Source: Litorimonas haliclonae (GTDB taxonomy: Bacteria; Pseudomonadota; Alphaproteobacteria; Caulobacterales; Maricaulaceae). From it: a stretch of 64,000 nucleotides of DNA. The notes under the pieces were generated by a model. It ran no database searches. It worked only from the letters and a program-made list of their open reading frames with translations, and was not told the DNA's origin. This document shows, piece after piece, positions 8,145 through 15,550 of the stretch; the first letter of the stretch is position 1, and every line of letters begins with the position of its first letter. The position numbers and the translations under genes were made by a program. The stretch lies in contig NZ_CBCSCO010000001.1 in assembly GCF_965138505.1 (NCBI RefSeq), positions 434,001-498,000 of the forward strand, read 5' to 3'.

Positions 8145-9611
8145 CTAGCTCCACCACTTTGCTGGCTTGGTTTTAAATCCAGCTGCACCTTCCAAAGCGC
8201 TCGCCGCTTTGAAAACCGTTTCTTCATCCAAGGCCCGACCAATCAGTTGAAGGCCGAGCGGCAGACCATTTTTATCCAGTCCTGCCGGCACAGAAATACC
8301 CGGCAATCCAGCCAAGTTCGTTGTCACCGTAAAGATGTCGTTCAAATACATTTGCACAGGATCGCTGACTTTGCGTCCGACCGCGAAAGCGGCGCTTGGC
8401 GCTGTTGGCGTGAGTATTGCGTCGCATTTCTGCCAAGCATTCTCGAAATCCTGAACAATCCGGCTTCGCACTTTTTGCGCACGCAGATAGTAAGCGTCGT
8501 AATATCCGGCAGAGAGCACATAAGTGCCTATCATGATACGGCGGCGAACTTCTTGGCCGAAGCCTTCCGTCCGCGTGCGCTCATAAGTGTCGGCAAGGTC
8601 TTCGCCCTCGACGCGCAACCCATAGCGCATCCCATCATATCGCGCGAGATTGGATGAGGCTTCCGCCGGTGCGACCACATAATAGGCCGGGAGTGCGTAT
8701 TTTGTGTGCGGCAAAGAAATCGGGACAATTTCAGCCCCGGCCGCTTTCATCCATTCCACACCCTGATCCCAGAGCGCCTGAATTTCTTCGGGCATTCCGT
8801 CAATTGTGTATTCTTTTGGGATACCGATACGAAGGCCCTTAATGGACTGTCCGCAAGCGTTTGACCATTTCGGCACGTCCACATTTAGAGAGGTTGAATC
8901 TTTCGGGTCATAGCCGGACATCGACTCAAGTAATATCGCGGCGTCTTTAACGGTTTTGGCAATCGGACCCGCCTGATCGAGAGAACTCGCAAAGGCTACC
9001 GTGCCCCAACGGGAGCATCGGCCATAAGTCGGCTTGATCCCGACCGTCCCGGTAAAGGAGGCGGGCTGGCGAATAGAGCCGCCCGTATCAGTCGCGGTGG
9101 CGCCAAGACACATATCTGCTGCAACAGCCGAAGCCGATCCGCCAGACGAGCCGCCGGGAACCAAATCTTCATCTTTGCGCCAAGGGTTGATAGCCGGACC
9201 ATAGGCTGAGGTCTCGTTGGAAGATCCCATGGCAAATTCGTCAAGGTTCAACTTACCGAGCATGACCATGCCATCAGCTTTCATATTCGCTGTCACGGAG
9301 CTCTCATAGGTCGGAGAAAAGTCACCGAGAATTTTGGAGCCTGCACAGGTTTTCACGCCTTCGGTGCAGAACAAATCCTTTACCGCCAGAGGCGCGCCTT
9401 CGAGTAAACCGACCTCGCCTTTTGCGCGGCGAGCATCAGAGGCTTTCGCCTGCTCACGCGCCAAATCATGTGTGTCCGAGATAAACGCGTTGAGTTTTTT
9501 ACCGCCTTCGCAGGCCTTAATGTGCGCCTCGGTCAACTCCACCGAACTGAAATCGCCTTTGGCCATACCGTCCAATGCGTCAAACAAGGATAGTTGTGTT
9601 AAATCGCTCAT
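8145..9611 (-). CDS. gatA: Aspartyl/glutamyl-tRNA amidotransferase subunit A
   Basis: Amidase-signature subunit that releases ammonia from glutamine for the GatCAB reaction. The Ser-cisSer-Lys catalytic set is recognisable: A-V-K-D-L-F (Lys), the Gly/Ser-rich P-G-G-S-S-G-G-S-A-S-A-V-A-A and D-T-G-G-S-I-R-Q-P-A-S-F. The start at 9611 (M-S-D-L-T) lies 4 bp after the gatC stop and gives a standard length; an upstream in-frame ATG would run into gatC. Gene order gatC-gatA-gatB is the usual one. Confidence 0.97.
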   Translation of the reverse strand: MSDLTQLSLFDALDGMAKGDFSSVELTEAHIKACEGGKKLNAFISDTHDLAREQAKASDARRAKGEVGLLEGAPLAVKDLFCTEGVKTCAGSKILGDFSPTYESSVTANMKADGMVMLGKLNLDEFAMGSSNETSAYGPAINPWRKDEDLVPGGSSGGSASAVAADMCLGATATDTGGSIRQPASFTGTVGIKPTYGRCSRWGTVAFASSLDQAGPIAKTVKDAAILLESMSGYDPKDSTSLNVDVPKWSNACGQSIKGLRIGIPKEYTIDGMPEEIQALWDQGVEWMKAAGAEIVPISLPHTKYALPAYYVVAPAEASSNLARYDGMRYGLRVEGEDLADTYERTRTEGFGQEVRRRIMIGTYVLSAGYYDAYYLRAQKVRSRIVQDFENAWQKCDAILTPTAPSAAFAVGRKVSDPVQMYLNDIFTVTTNLAGLPGISVPAGLDKNGLPLGLQLIGRALDEETVFKAASALEGAAGFKTKPAKWWS

Positions 9612-9615
9612 CGCC

Positions 9616-9918
9616 CTACTCCACACTTCTCGGGACAACGAAGAAGCCGTCATCTTTCTTAGGCGCATTTTTCAAGATGTCTTCGCGTTTGCCGCCATCG
9701 GAAATGACGTCCTTACGGAGTGGCGCCGGCATATCGACAGCAGAGGTCATTGGATCGACCCCGTCCACATCAACTTCGTTTAACTGTTCGATCCACCCTA
9801 AAATACCGTTCAAATCATCCGCAAGCGGTTGAAGCTGGTCGGTCTCGACATGAAGACGCGACAGTCTCGCAATTTTCTTGACGTCATCTGCGCTGACGCC
9901 ATTTTGGGGGTTAGCCAT
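9616..9918 (-). CDS. gatC: Aspartyl/glutamyl-tRNA amidotransferase subunit C
   Basis: The small subunit that wraps around GatA and holds the GatCAB complex together. The family pattern V-K-K-I-A-R-L-S-R-L near residue 13 and the segment V-D-V-D-G-V-D-P-M-T-S, followed by L-R-K-D, are all present in 100 residues. It opens the operon gatC-gatA-gatB-two small membrane genes-nitroreductase and is divergent from the acyltransferase genes, so the promoter should lie in 9919-10068. Confidence 0.95.
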   Translation of the reverse strand: MANPQNGVSADDVKKIARLSRLHVETDQLQPLADDLNGILGWIEQLNEVDVDGVDPMTSAVDMPAPLRKDVISDGGKREDILKNAPKKDDGFFVVPRSVE

Positions 9919-10068
9919 GAAAGCCTCGATATTAGCCCGTTTCCGGGTGTTAAAATTAGTCTCGCGAGTTAGCAGGCACGCCCCTCTATCGCAAGACTTG
10001 TGATTGCGCTGTCTGTGCTTTTTCGCTAGTCCGACCTATCTTTCATCCCTTGTGAATAGCCTGACCAC

Positions 10069-10665
10069 ATGGCCAAATTTGATAATGATATTGTATCGCC
10101 GAACACACCCCGAATGGGAAATGCCGTTACGCGCGGGATTGGACAGCTGATTCTCGATGGATTGGGCTGGAGAATCACAGGAAAACTTCCCAATGAGAAG
10201 AAAGTCATTCTTATCGGGGCGCCTCACACCTCCAATTGGGATTTGATCGTCGCGATGGCCTGCGTTTTGGCCGTCGGATTGAAGTTCAACTGGATGATGA
10301 AAAAAGAAGCTTTTTTCTGGCCGTTTGGTGGCTTATGGCGCGCCTTAGGGGGCATCCCTATTGACCGTAGCAAAAAAAATGATGTCGTGGCTCAGATGAC
10401 AGAATGGTTTCAAAAAGAGGAACAACTTTGGCTGGGCATAACGCCGGAGGGCACAAGGGCAAAAGTTGACACCTATAGAAAAGGGTATTTACGGATGGCT
10501 TATGCCACAGGCGTCCCCCTTTATACTATAGGGATAAAAGCTGACACGAAAGAGATCGTGCTTGGAGGAAAATGGCCTCTCTCATTCGATATTGAACAGG
10601 ATAATCGCAAAACCAAAGCCTATTTCGATAAGACCTTTACGGGTATCAATCCCAAAAATAGCTAA
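10069..10665 (+). CDS. PlsC-like 1-acyl-glycerol-phosphate acyltransferase (copy 1)
   Basis: A membrane-associated acyltransferase of the LPLAT family that would transfer an acyl chain in phospholipid or related lipid synthesis. The catalytic block is G-A-P-H-T-S-N-W-D (an H-x4-D motif) near residue 51; block III is P-E-G-T-R near 126. Between them F-F-W-P-F-G-G-L-W-R-A-L-G-G-I-P-I-D-R fits substrate-binding block II. At 198 residues it is shorter than PlsC but normal for this clade. The next gene is a close paralogue, so this is a tandem duplication. The acceptor lipid is unknown. Confidence 0.87.
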   Translation: MAKFDNDIVSPNTPRMGNAVTRGIGQLILDGLGWRITGKLPNEKKVILIGAPHTSNWDLIVAMACVLAVGLKFNWMMKKEAFFWPFGGLWRALGGIPIDRSKKNDVVAQMTEWFQKEEQLWLGITPEGTRAKVDTYRKGYLRMAYATGVPLYTIGIKADTKEIVLGGKWPLSFDIEQDNRKTKAYFDKTFTGINPKNS

Positions 10666-10683
10666 TCACCGGATTTTAAAGTT

Positions 10684-11277
10684 ATGAAATATGATAATCC
10701 TCATATGAGCGAGCACTCGCCGCGTATGGGCAATGCTGTCTCGCGCTGGATAGGAAGCGTTGGGCTTAAACTCACGGGATGGAAACTTGTCGGGCAAATG
10801 CCGGACGTCCCAAAATTTGTTATCGTCGGAGTTCCCCATACGTCGAATTGGGATGCTATCGTCGCGTCCCTCGCCATGCTTGCTTCAGGCTTCAAATATA
10901 CATTCCTGATCAAGAAAGAATGGTTTTTCTGGCCAATGGGGCCTTTATTCCGTGCCCTTGGCGGCTACCCTGTGGATCGGGGCAAAGGCAATAATGTCGT
11001 TGATCAGGTCGTCGAGCTTTTTGAAAAAGAAGAAAAGCTTTGTATTGGGTTTCCGCCCGAAGGGACCCGGTCAAAAGTCGCGAAATATAAATCCGGCTAT
11101 CTCCGCGCGGCGTACGCTGCCGATGTACCTGTCTTTATTTGTGCCTTCGACGGACCAAAAAAACGGGTCGTGCTAGATCGGCTCTTTCCACTGACAGGGG
11201 AGCTGAAAAAAGATAATGTAGCGCTCAAGACATATGTCGATAATAATTGGGTAGGAATTAACCCCGAGCGTCAATAA
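10684..11277 (+). CDS. PlsC-like acyltransferase (copy 2)
   Basis: Paralogue of the preceding gene, sharing P-H-T-S-N-W-D, F-F-W-P-M-G-P-L-F-R-A-L-G-G-Y-P-V-D-R and P-P-E-G-T-R at matching positions; the two proteins are clearly alike over their whole length (197 and 198 residues). It retains the catalytic His and Asp. It starts 18 bp after copy 1 and its TAA touches the ATG of the next gene, so the three are probably one transcript. Retention of both copies suggests different acyl donors or acceptors, which is inference. Confidence 0.87.
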   Translation: MKYDNPHMSEHSPRMGNAVSRWIGSVGLKLTGWKLVGQMPDVPKFVIVGVPHTSNWDAIVASLAMLASGFKYTFLIKKEWFFWPMGPLFRALGGYPVDRGKGNNVVDQVVELFEKEEKLCIGFPPEGTRSKVAKYKSGYLRAAYAADVPVFICAFDGPKKRVVLDRLFPLTGELKKDNVALKTYVDNNWVGINPERQ

Positions 11278-11874
11278 ATGAACTCCCCGACCCACTCCCT
11301 TCTCGCTCTGGCACTACTGTCTAAAAAAGGGCACACGAAACGGAATTGGGCGGTGTTTATTGGCTCGATTGTTCCAGACTTAGTAATCTATCTCTGGGCG
11401 CCGTATCAGAGGTTTGTAAACGGCGTCTCGGGCACAGAGATGTGGCGGGAGCTTTATTTCCAGCCGCCCATGCAAAATTTGATCGCGTTTTTCAATTCCA
11501 TCCCAATCTATCTGGCTCTGGCGGCGATAGGATGGGTCTTACGGACAAAGACGTTCGGGAAAATTCTACTGTTTTCTGCATTAGCGGCGCTGATCCATAT
11601 GGCAACGGATATGCCGGTGCACTCTGAAGACGCTTATCGTCACTTCTGGCCTAATTCTGATTGGCGTTTTTATTCGCCTCTCTCCTACTGGGATTCCGAT
11701 CATCATTCCTTTTGGGTGAGCCTCATTGAGAGCGCTGTCGCCCTGACCTGTATTGTGGTTCTTTGGCGACGTTTTCCAAAGCTGTGGGTGAAAATCCTCC
11801 TAAGTCTACTGGCCTTGTTTTATATCCTATTTCAAGTCATGATGGGTGTGGCGCGAGTTCAACTTTCAGGCTAA
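11278..11874 (+). CDS. Membrane-bound metal-dependent hydrolase-like protein
   Basis: An inner-membrane protein of about 198 residues with several hydrophobic segments (near 30-40, 74-88, 98-110, 147-162 and 169-190). The N-terminal S-P-T-H-S-L-L-A and G-S-I-V-P-D-L resemble the His/Asp pattern of the YdjM/DUF457-type hydrolases; further conserved-looking acids and His occur in H-M-A-T-D-M-P-V-H-S and W-D-S-D-H-H. The start codon directly follows the stop of the acyltransferase. A role in lipid metabolism would fit the neighbours but is not shown. Confidence 0.6.
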   Translation: MNSPTHSLLALALLSKKGHTKRNWAVFIGSIVPDLVIYLWAPYQRFVNGVSGTEMWRELYFQPPMQNLIAFFNSIPIYLALAAIGWVLRTKTFGKILLFSALAALIHMATDMPVHSEDAYRHFWPNSDWRFYSPLSYWDSDHHSFWVSLIESAVALTCIVVLWRRFPKLWVKILLSLLALFYILFQVMMGVARVQLSG

Positions 11875-11883
11875 GCGCACCTC

Positions 11884-12336
11884 ATGGCTTTCATCACTCT
11901 TGAAGAATTAGCAAACACGACTGGCGCGTTGCTGGGCGTAGACCCCGGGACTAAAACATTTGGCCTGGCCATCAGTGATCGCACACGCCTCATTTCCACG
12001 CCCCTTCTGACTATTCAAAGAACCAAATTCTCTATTGACGCTGTGTCCCTACTCAAGATTTTCAATGATAATGAATGTTCGGTTCTTGTCGTAGGCTTAC
12101 CGATTAATATGGACGGCAGCAGCGGCCCCCGCGTTCAGTCTGTACGGGACTTTTGTATCAATTTAATGAGAGTTGACGACATTCCCATATTTCTTTGGGA
12201 TGAACGCCTTTCAACTATGGCCGTCACCCGCACAATGCTCTCTGACGATATGTCCCGCAGTAAACGGGCTAAAAACGTCGATAAAATGGCCTCCGCTTAT
12301 ATTCTTCAGGGTGTATTGGATCGTCTTCGACGGTGA
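11884..12336 (+). CDS. ruvX: RuvX/YqgF-type Holliday junction resolvase family protein
   Basis: RNase H-fold nuclease, known as a putative Holliday junction resolvase and also linked to 16S rRNA 5'-end processing. The family marks are G-V-D-P-G-T-K-T-F-G-L-A near residue 18 (first acidic residue), V-V-G-L-P-I-N-M-D-G-S near 77, W-D-E-R-L-S-T near 111 and D-K-M-A-S-A-Y-I-L-Q at the end (last acidic residue). Length 150 is normal. It lies 9 bp after the membrane protein and 61 bp before pyrB. Confidence 0.92.
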   Translation: MAFITLEELANTTGALLGVDPGTKTFGLAISDRTRLISTPLLTIQRTKFSIDAVSLLKIFNDNECSVLVVGLPINMDGSSGPRVQSVRDFCINLMRVDDIPIFLWDERLSTMAVTRTMLSDDMSRSKRAKNVDKMASAYILQGVLDRLRR

Positions 12337-12397
12337 GTTAAACTTTGACTCTTTTTTGAGCGCGCCGTAAGACCACAAAAATCGTGAGAAGGGCTCT

Positions 12398-13396
12398 ATG
12401 TCTTTGGCCGTAGACGACACAATTTTGGGACAAGCAACCCGGGACTATCCGTTTTCCAAACGGCATTGTCTTTCCGTTTCTGACTTTCACCGCGTAGATA
12501 TTGAAAATCTGCTGCGCCTCGGTGAGCATTACCTGAATCTGGACGTCCAAAAATCTCCTGATCGGTCGGTTCTATCAGGCAAAACTCTCATTAATTTATT
12601 CTTTGAAAACTCCACTCGGACGGAGAAGAGTTTCGAATTGGCTGGGAAACGTCTTGGCGCCGATGTCATTTCGATGCAGGTGGCAAGCTCTTCAATCAAA
12701 AAAGGGGAAACCCTTCTCGATACGGCAGCAACGCTTAACGCGATGAATCCTGATTTGCTCGTCATACGCCATAGCGCATCAGGAGCGCCTTCTCTTCTCG
12801 CGCAAAAAGTCGAGTGTTCAGTGATTAATGCAGGGGACGGTATGCACGCCCATCCCACTCAGGCATTATTAGACGCTCTCACCTTAAGACAAGCTTTTCC
12901 AGAAGGGTTAGACGGCCTAAGAATTGCCATATGCGGCGACATCCTTCACTCCCGCGTGGCGCGTTCAGATGTGGCTCTGTTCAACATGCTCGGGGCAGAA
13001 GTTCGATTGGTCGGCCCGCCTACCCTCGTTCCGCTGGATGCGGATATGTGGGGCGCAGAAGTTTTTCACGATATGGAGACTGGGTTGCAAGGGTGCGATA
13101 TCGTCATGATGCTCCGCCTCCAACTTGAACGAATGAGCGGGGCGTTTGTCCCGTCCAAGCGAGAATATTTCCATTATTACGGATTGGATCGCAAAAAACT
13201 CGGTTTTGCAAAACCCAACGCTTTTGTCATGCATCCAGGCCCCATGAACCGCGGAGTCGAAATTAGCTCTGAAATCGCAGATGACCCGGATGTCAGCCTT
13301 ATCACCCGACAGGTCGAAACGGGAGTTGCCATGCGAATGGCCATTCTGCACGCTTTGGCAGAGGCTCAGCCGACAAACGGGGAGCAACGGTCATGA
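12398..13396 (+). CDS. pyrB: Aspartate carbamoyltransferase catalytic subunit
   Basis: Joins carbamoyl phosphate and aspartate in the committed step of pyrimidine synthesis. The carbamoyl-phosphate loop F-F-E-N-S-T-R-T lies near residue 68; H-P-T-Q-A-L-L-D (about 150), H-S-R-V-A-R-S (about 185) and M-H-P-G-P-M-N-R-G (about 285) complete the active site. GAAGGG precedes the ATG by four bases. The TGA overlaps the ATG of the dihydroorotase-like gene (ATGA), so the two products are made together, as for ATCases that need an inactive dihydroorotase partner for assembly. No pyrI-like regulatory chain follows. Confidence 0.96.
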   Translation: MSLAVDDTILGQATRDYPFSKRHCLSVSDFHRVDIENLLRLGEHYLNLDVQKSPDRSVLSGKTLINLFFENSTRTEKSFELAGKRLGADVISMQVASSSIKKGETLLDTAATLNAMNPDLLVIRHSASGAPSLLAQKVECSVINAGDGMHAHPTQALLDALTLRQAFPEGLDGLRIAICGDILHSRVARSDVALFNMLGAEVRLVGPPTLVPLDADMWGAEVFHDMETGLQGCDIVMMLRLQLERMSGAFVPSKREYFHYYGLDRKKLGFAKPNAFVMHPGPMNRGVEISSEIADDPDVSLITRQVETGVAMRMAILHALAEAQPTNGEQRS

Positions 13397-14658
13397 GCGC
13401 TCTTTCAATTGTTAATGCACGCCTCATAGATCCCGCCTCTGGCCGAGATGAAGAAGGCGGTTTGGTTTGTGAAGACGGAAAAATCCTCGAAATAGGCGAT
13501 ATTTTTCCGCGCGGAGATATAGTCGATGCGCGCGGGCTTATTTTGGCACCCGGCTTGATTGATATGCGGGTGCGCACCGGAGAACCCGGACTGGAAAACC
13601 GCGAAACATTGGAAACAGCGTCTCGCGCAGCCGTGGCAGGCGGCGTCACATCAGTTGTTTTAATGCCCGAAACGGATCCGGTGATAGATGATATTTCCCT
13701 CGTGGATTACCTTATTCGCAAAGGCTCAGACCTACCCGTTGATATTCACATCGCCGGAGCACTAACAAAAAAACTCGACGGTAAGAGCCTGACAGAAATT
13801 GGCCTCATGAAAGAAGCCGGCGCCGTTATATTCTCCAATGGATCTCAGCCCATACGGGACGCACAGACCATGCGGCGCTTGATGTCTTATGCGGCCAACT
13901 TCAACGCTCTGATTGCTAATCGCGCTGTTGAACCGACGCTTTCAGAGGGAACCGTCGCGCATGAAAGCAATCTGTCCTCGCGGCTTGGTTTGAACGCCGC
14001 TCCGTCTATATCAGAACGCATCATGGCGGAGCGGGATATTGCTCTTGCTGAGCTGACTGGCGGAAGGATACTGATTGACCTTATTTCGTCCAAAGCGGCT
14101 TTAGAAGCCGTCAAAACAGCCAAAGCCAAAGATTTGGACGTCTACTCCTCTATTTCCATCAATCACCTTTGTCTGAACGAAGTTGACATCGGCGATTATC
14201 GGAGCTTTGCAAAGCTTGACCCGCCTCTACGCGAAGAAAGTGATAGGCTGGCCTTGCTAGAAGGCGTCAACCAAGGAGAGATAGATGTCATTGTCTCAGA
14301 TCATGACCCTCGCCCAGCTGGGGAGAAACGACTTCCCTATTCCGAAGCGGCGTCTGGGGCTGTCGGGCTTGAATTGCTATTAGCTGCCGGACTGTCCCAA
14401 GTGGCAGAAGGCCATATGGATTTGATGGCATTCTTGGCGGCTGTCACCTGCAACCCAGCGGATTTACTTGGTCTCGACACGGGCCGTTTGAATTCGGGCG
14501 CTCCGGCAAATTTTGTTTTGATAGACCCTAATAAACCTTGGGTGTGTGCAAGTAATAATCTGAAAAGCCGATCAAAGAACACGCCTTTCGACGGACGACG
14601 GTTAACCGGCAGAGCTGTAAAAACCTTCTATCAAGGCCGCGAAGTTTTTAGCTTATAG
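13393..14658 (+). CDS. pyrC: Dihydroorotase-like protein lacking the HxH metal site (PyrC' type)
   Basis: An amidohydrolase-fold protein of the class I dihydroorotase type, 421 residues. The usual D-x-H-x-H-x-R-x-P-G motif after the first strand reads D-M-R-V-R-T-G-E-P-G, so both zinc-binding His are Arg, and S-I-N-H-L-C-L is the only familiar His segment left. I-V-S-D-H-D-P-R keeps the late Asp/His. Such proteins beside pyrB, called PyrC' in pseudomonads, hold the ATCase trimers together without dihydroorotase activity, and related alphaproteobacterial proteins are routinely labelled PyrC. An active dihydroorotase would then be encoded elsewhere. Translation is coupled to pyrB by ATGA. Confidence 0.85.
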   Translation: MSALSIVNARLIDPASGRDEEGGLVCEDGKILEIGDIFPRGDIVDARGLILAPGLIDMRVRTGEPGLENRETLETASRAAVAGGVTSVVLMPETDPVIDDISLVDYLIRKGSDLPVDIHIAGALTKKLDGKSLTEIGLMKEAGAVIFSNGSQPIRDAQTMRRLMSYAANFNALIANRAVEPTLSEGTVAHESNLSSRLGLNAAPSISERIMAERDIALAELTGGRILIDLISSKAALEAVKTAKAKDLDVYSSISINHLCLNEVDIGDYRSFAKLDPPLREESDRLALLEGVNQGEIDVIVSDHDPRPAGEKRLPYSEAASGAVGLELLLAAGLSQVAEGHMDLMAFLAAVTCNPADLLGLDTGRLNSGAPANFVLIDPNKPWVCASNNLKSRSKNTPFDGRRLTGRAVKTFYQGREVFSL

Positions 14659-14665
14659 CGCAACT

Positions 14666-15013
14666 TTATTGCGAAGTGCTTGATGACTTGGTGACTCCGG
14701 CCTTCTCTAGTTCTTTCGGCATTTGACCCGTCAGAAAGCAGAAGAACATTTTAAAATCACTTATAAATGACCACAATGGATAGGTAAAAGTGGCGGGTCT
14801 ATTCTTCTCAACGGCGGCATGGCTCATCCAAGCAAAGAAATATCCGGCCACAAGCATAAGCGGTAACATCCACCACCGGCCTGTAAAAACAGCGAAAACT
14901 AAAATACCGATGCCCATAGCGGTTCCGACATAATGCCAGCCACGGGTGGCGGGTTTTGAATGTTCGCGAAGGTAGAAAGGCCAAAATTCCGAATAAGTCT
15001 TAATGGATTTCAT
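14666..15013 (-). CDS. DUF962 (Mpo1-like) membrane protein
   Basis: Small inner-membrane protein of the DUF962/Mpo1-like family, whose yeast member Mpo1 is a dioxygenase acting on 2-hydroxy fatty acids. The start is typical: F-W-P-F-Y-L-R-E-H-S, then T-R-G-W-H-Y-V-G-T, with hydrophobic stretches at about 34-47 and 50-64 and H-x-x-V-E-K-N-R-P-A-T-F after them. The ATG at 15013 has AGAAGGG upstream; an ATG two codons earlier sits directly on this site and is less likely. It is convergent to pyrC with 7 bp between. Confidence 0.82.
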   Translation of the reverse strand: MKSIKTYSEFWPFYLREHSKPATRGWHYVGTAMGIGILVFAVFTGRWWMLPLMLVAGYFFAWMSHAAVEKNRPATFTYPLWSFISDFKMFFCFLTGQMPKELEKAGVTKSSSTSQ

Positions 15014-15139
15014 GTGCATCCCTTCTGTTCAAGCCTAGTTTTACTTAGCATAAATCCCATCATTTCACCAGTTATCCGAGCTGAAGTGAATCAAGACTAA
15101 ACTTTCTTGAGTTTTTTAACAAAATTTTTACCTTGGTCG

Positions 15140-15218
15140 TTAATAAAGAGGATGTCTCCCACGAGACAACCCAATTTTCACCTAATACCTTCTGGAGCCT
15201 TTGTGCTCCTTTTTTTTT
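15140..15218 (+). ncRNA. Possible small RNA ending in a strong terminator
   Basis: In the gap between the DUF962 gene and tRNA-Asn the plus strand shows a hairpin (GTCTC at 15154-15158 with GAGAC at 15163-15167), a single-stranded linker containing TCACCTAATACCTTC, and a terminator hairpin with eight or nine T. No plus-strand protein gene lies between pyrC and here, so the terminator needs another transcript. A promoter is not clear; TAATAA at 15141 could be a -10. The 5' end is a guess. Confidence 0.35.
15194..15218 (+). terminator. Intrinsic terminator
   Basis: GGAGC at 15194-15198 pairs with GCTCC at 15205-15209 across a 6-base loop and runs straight into a T-tract (15210-15218). Confidence 0.7.
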
Positions 15219-15338
15219 GCCTAAGGCAAATCAAAAATGAAATATCAGTCTATGTGATATTTCTCGCATTTTATTAAAAATCAGACTTGTCTGTTACCCA
15301 TATATACTGTTACAGAGCGCGCCTACCGAGACTGGTGA

Positions 15339-15414
15339 TCCGCAATAGCTCAGTTGGTAGAGCAGCTGACTGTTAATCAGCTTGTCGCAGGTTCGAGTCC
15401 TGCTTGCGGAGCCA
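15339..15414 (+). tRNA. tRNA-Asn (anticodon GTT)
   Basis: The cloverleaf is readable by eye: acceptor TCCGCAA (15339-15345) pairs with TTGCGGA (15404-15410), the discriminator is G at 15411, and CCA is encoded (15412-15414). The anticodon arm is CTGAC-TGTTAAT-CAG type with anticodon GTT, and GGTTCGAGTCC forms the T arm. Its 3' end is the likely integration site of the ICE, because a tyrosine integrase gene starts 137 bp downstream in the same direction. Confidence 0.96.
15385..15414 (+). other. Probable attachment site (attL) in the 3' end of tRNA-Asn
   Basis: ICEs with this integrase arrangement recombine into the T-arm and acceptor end of a tRNA gene and regenerate it. The core cannot be fixed without the other end; I did not find a copy of GGTTCGAGTCCTGCTTGCGG elsewhere in the window. 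Confidence 0.5.
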
Positions 15415-15550
15415 TCCTTTCCCTCGTGGAAAACACCTAACTCATTGAAATCGCAACATATTATAATTTGGATTAGGTCCACTTTTGCGTGAAACTGTGT
15501 TATTGTGCCCCAAAACGTGCCCCTAATCGTGCCCCAAAAGGAGCAATGAT

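Noticed and set aside
9334..9832. Plus-strand frames opposite gatA and gatC
   Set aside because: Both minus-strand genes are certain; these are antisense shadows.
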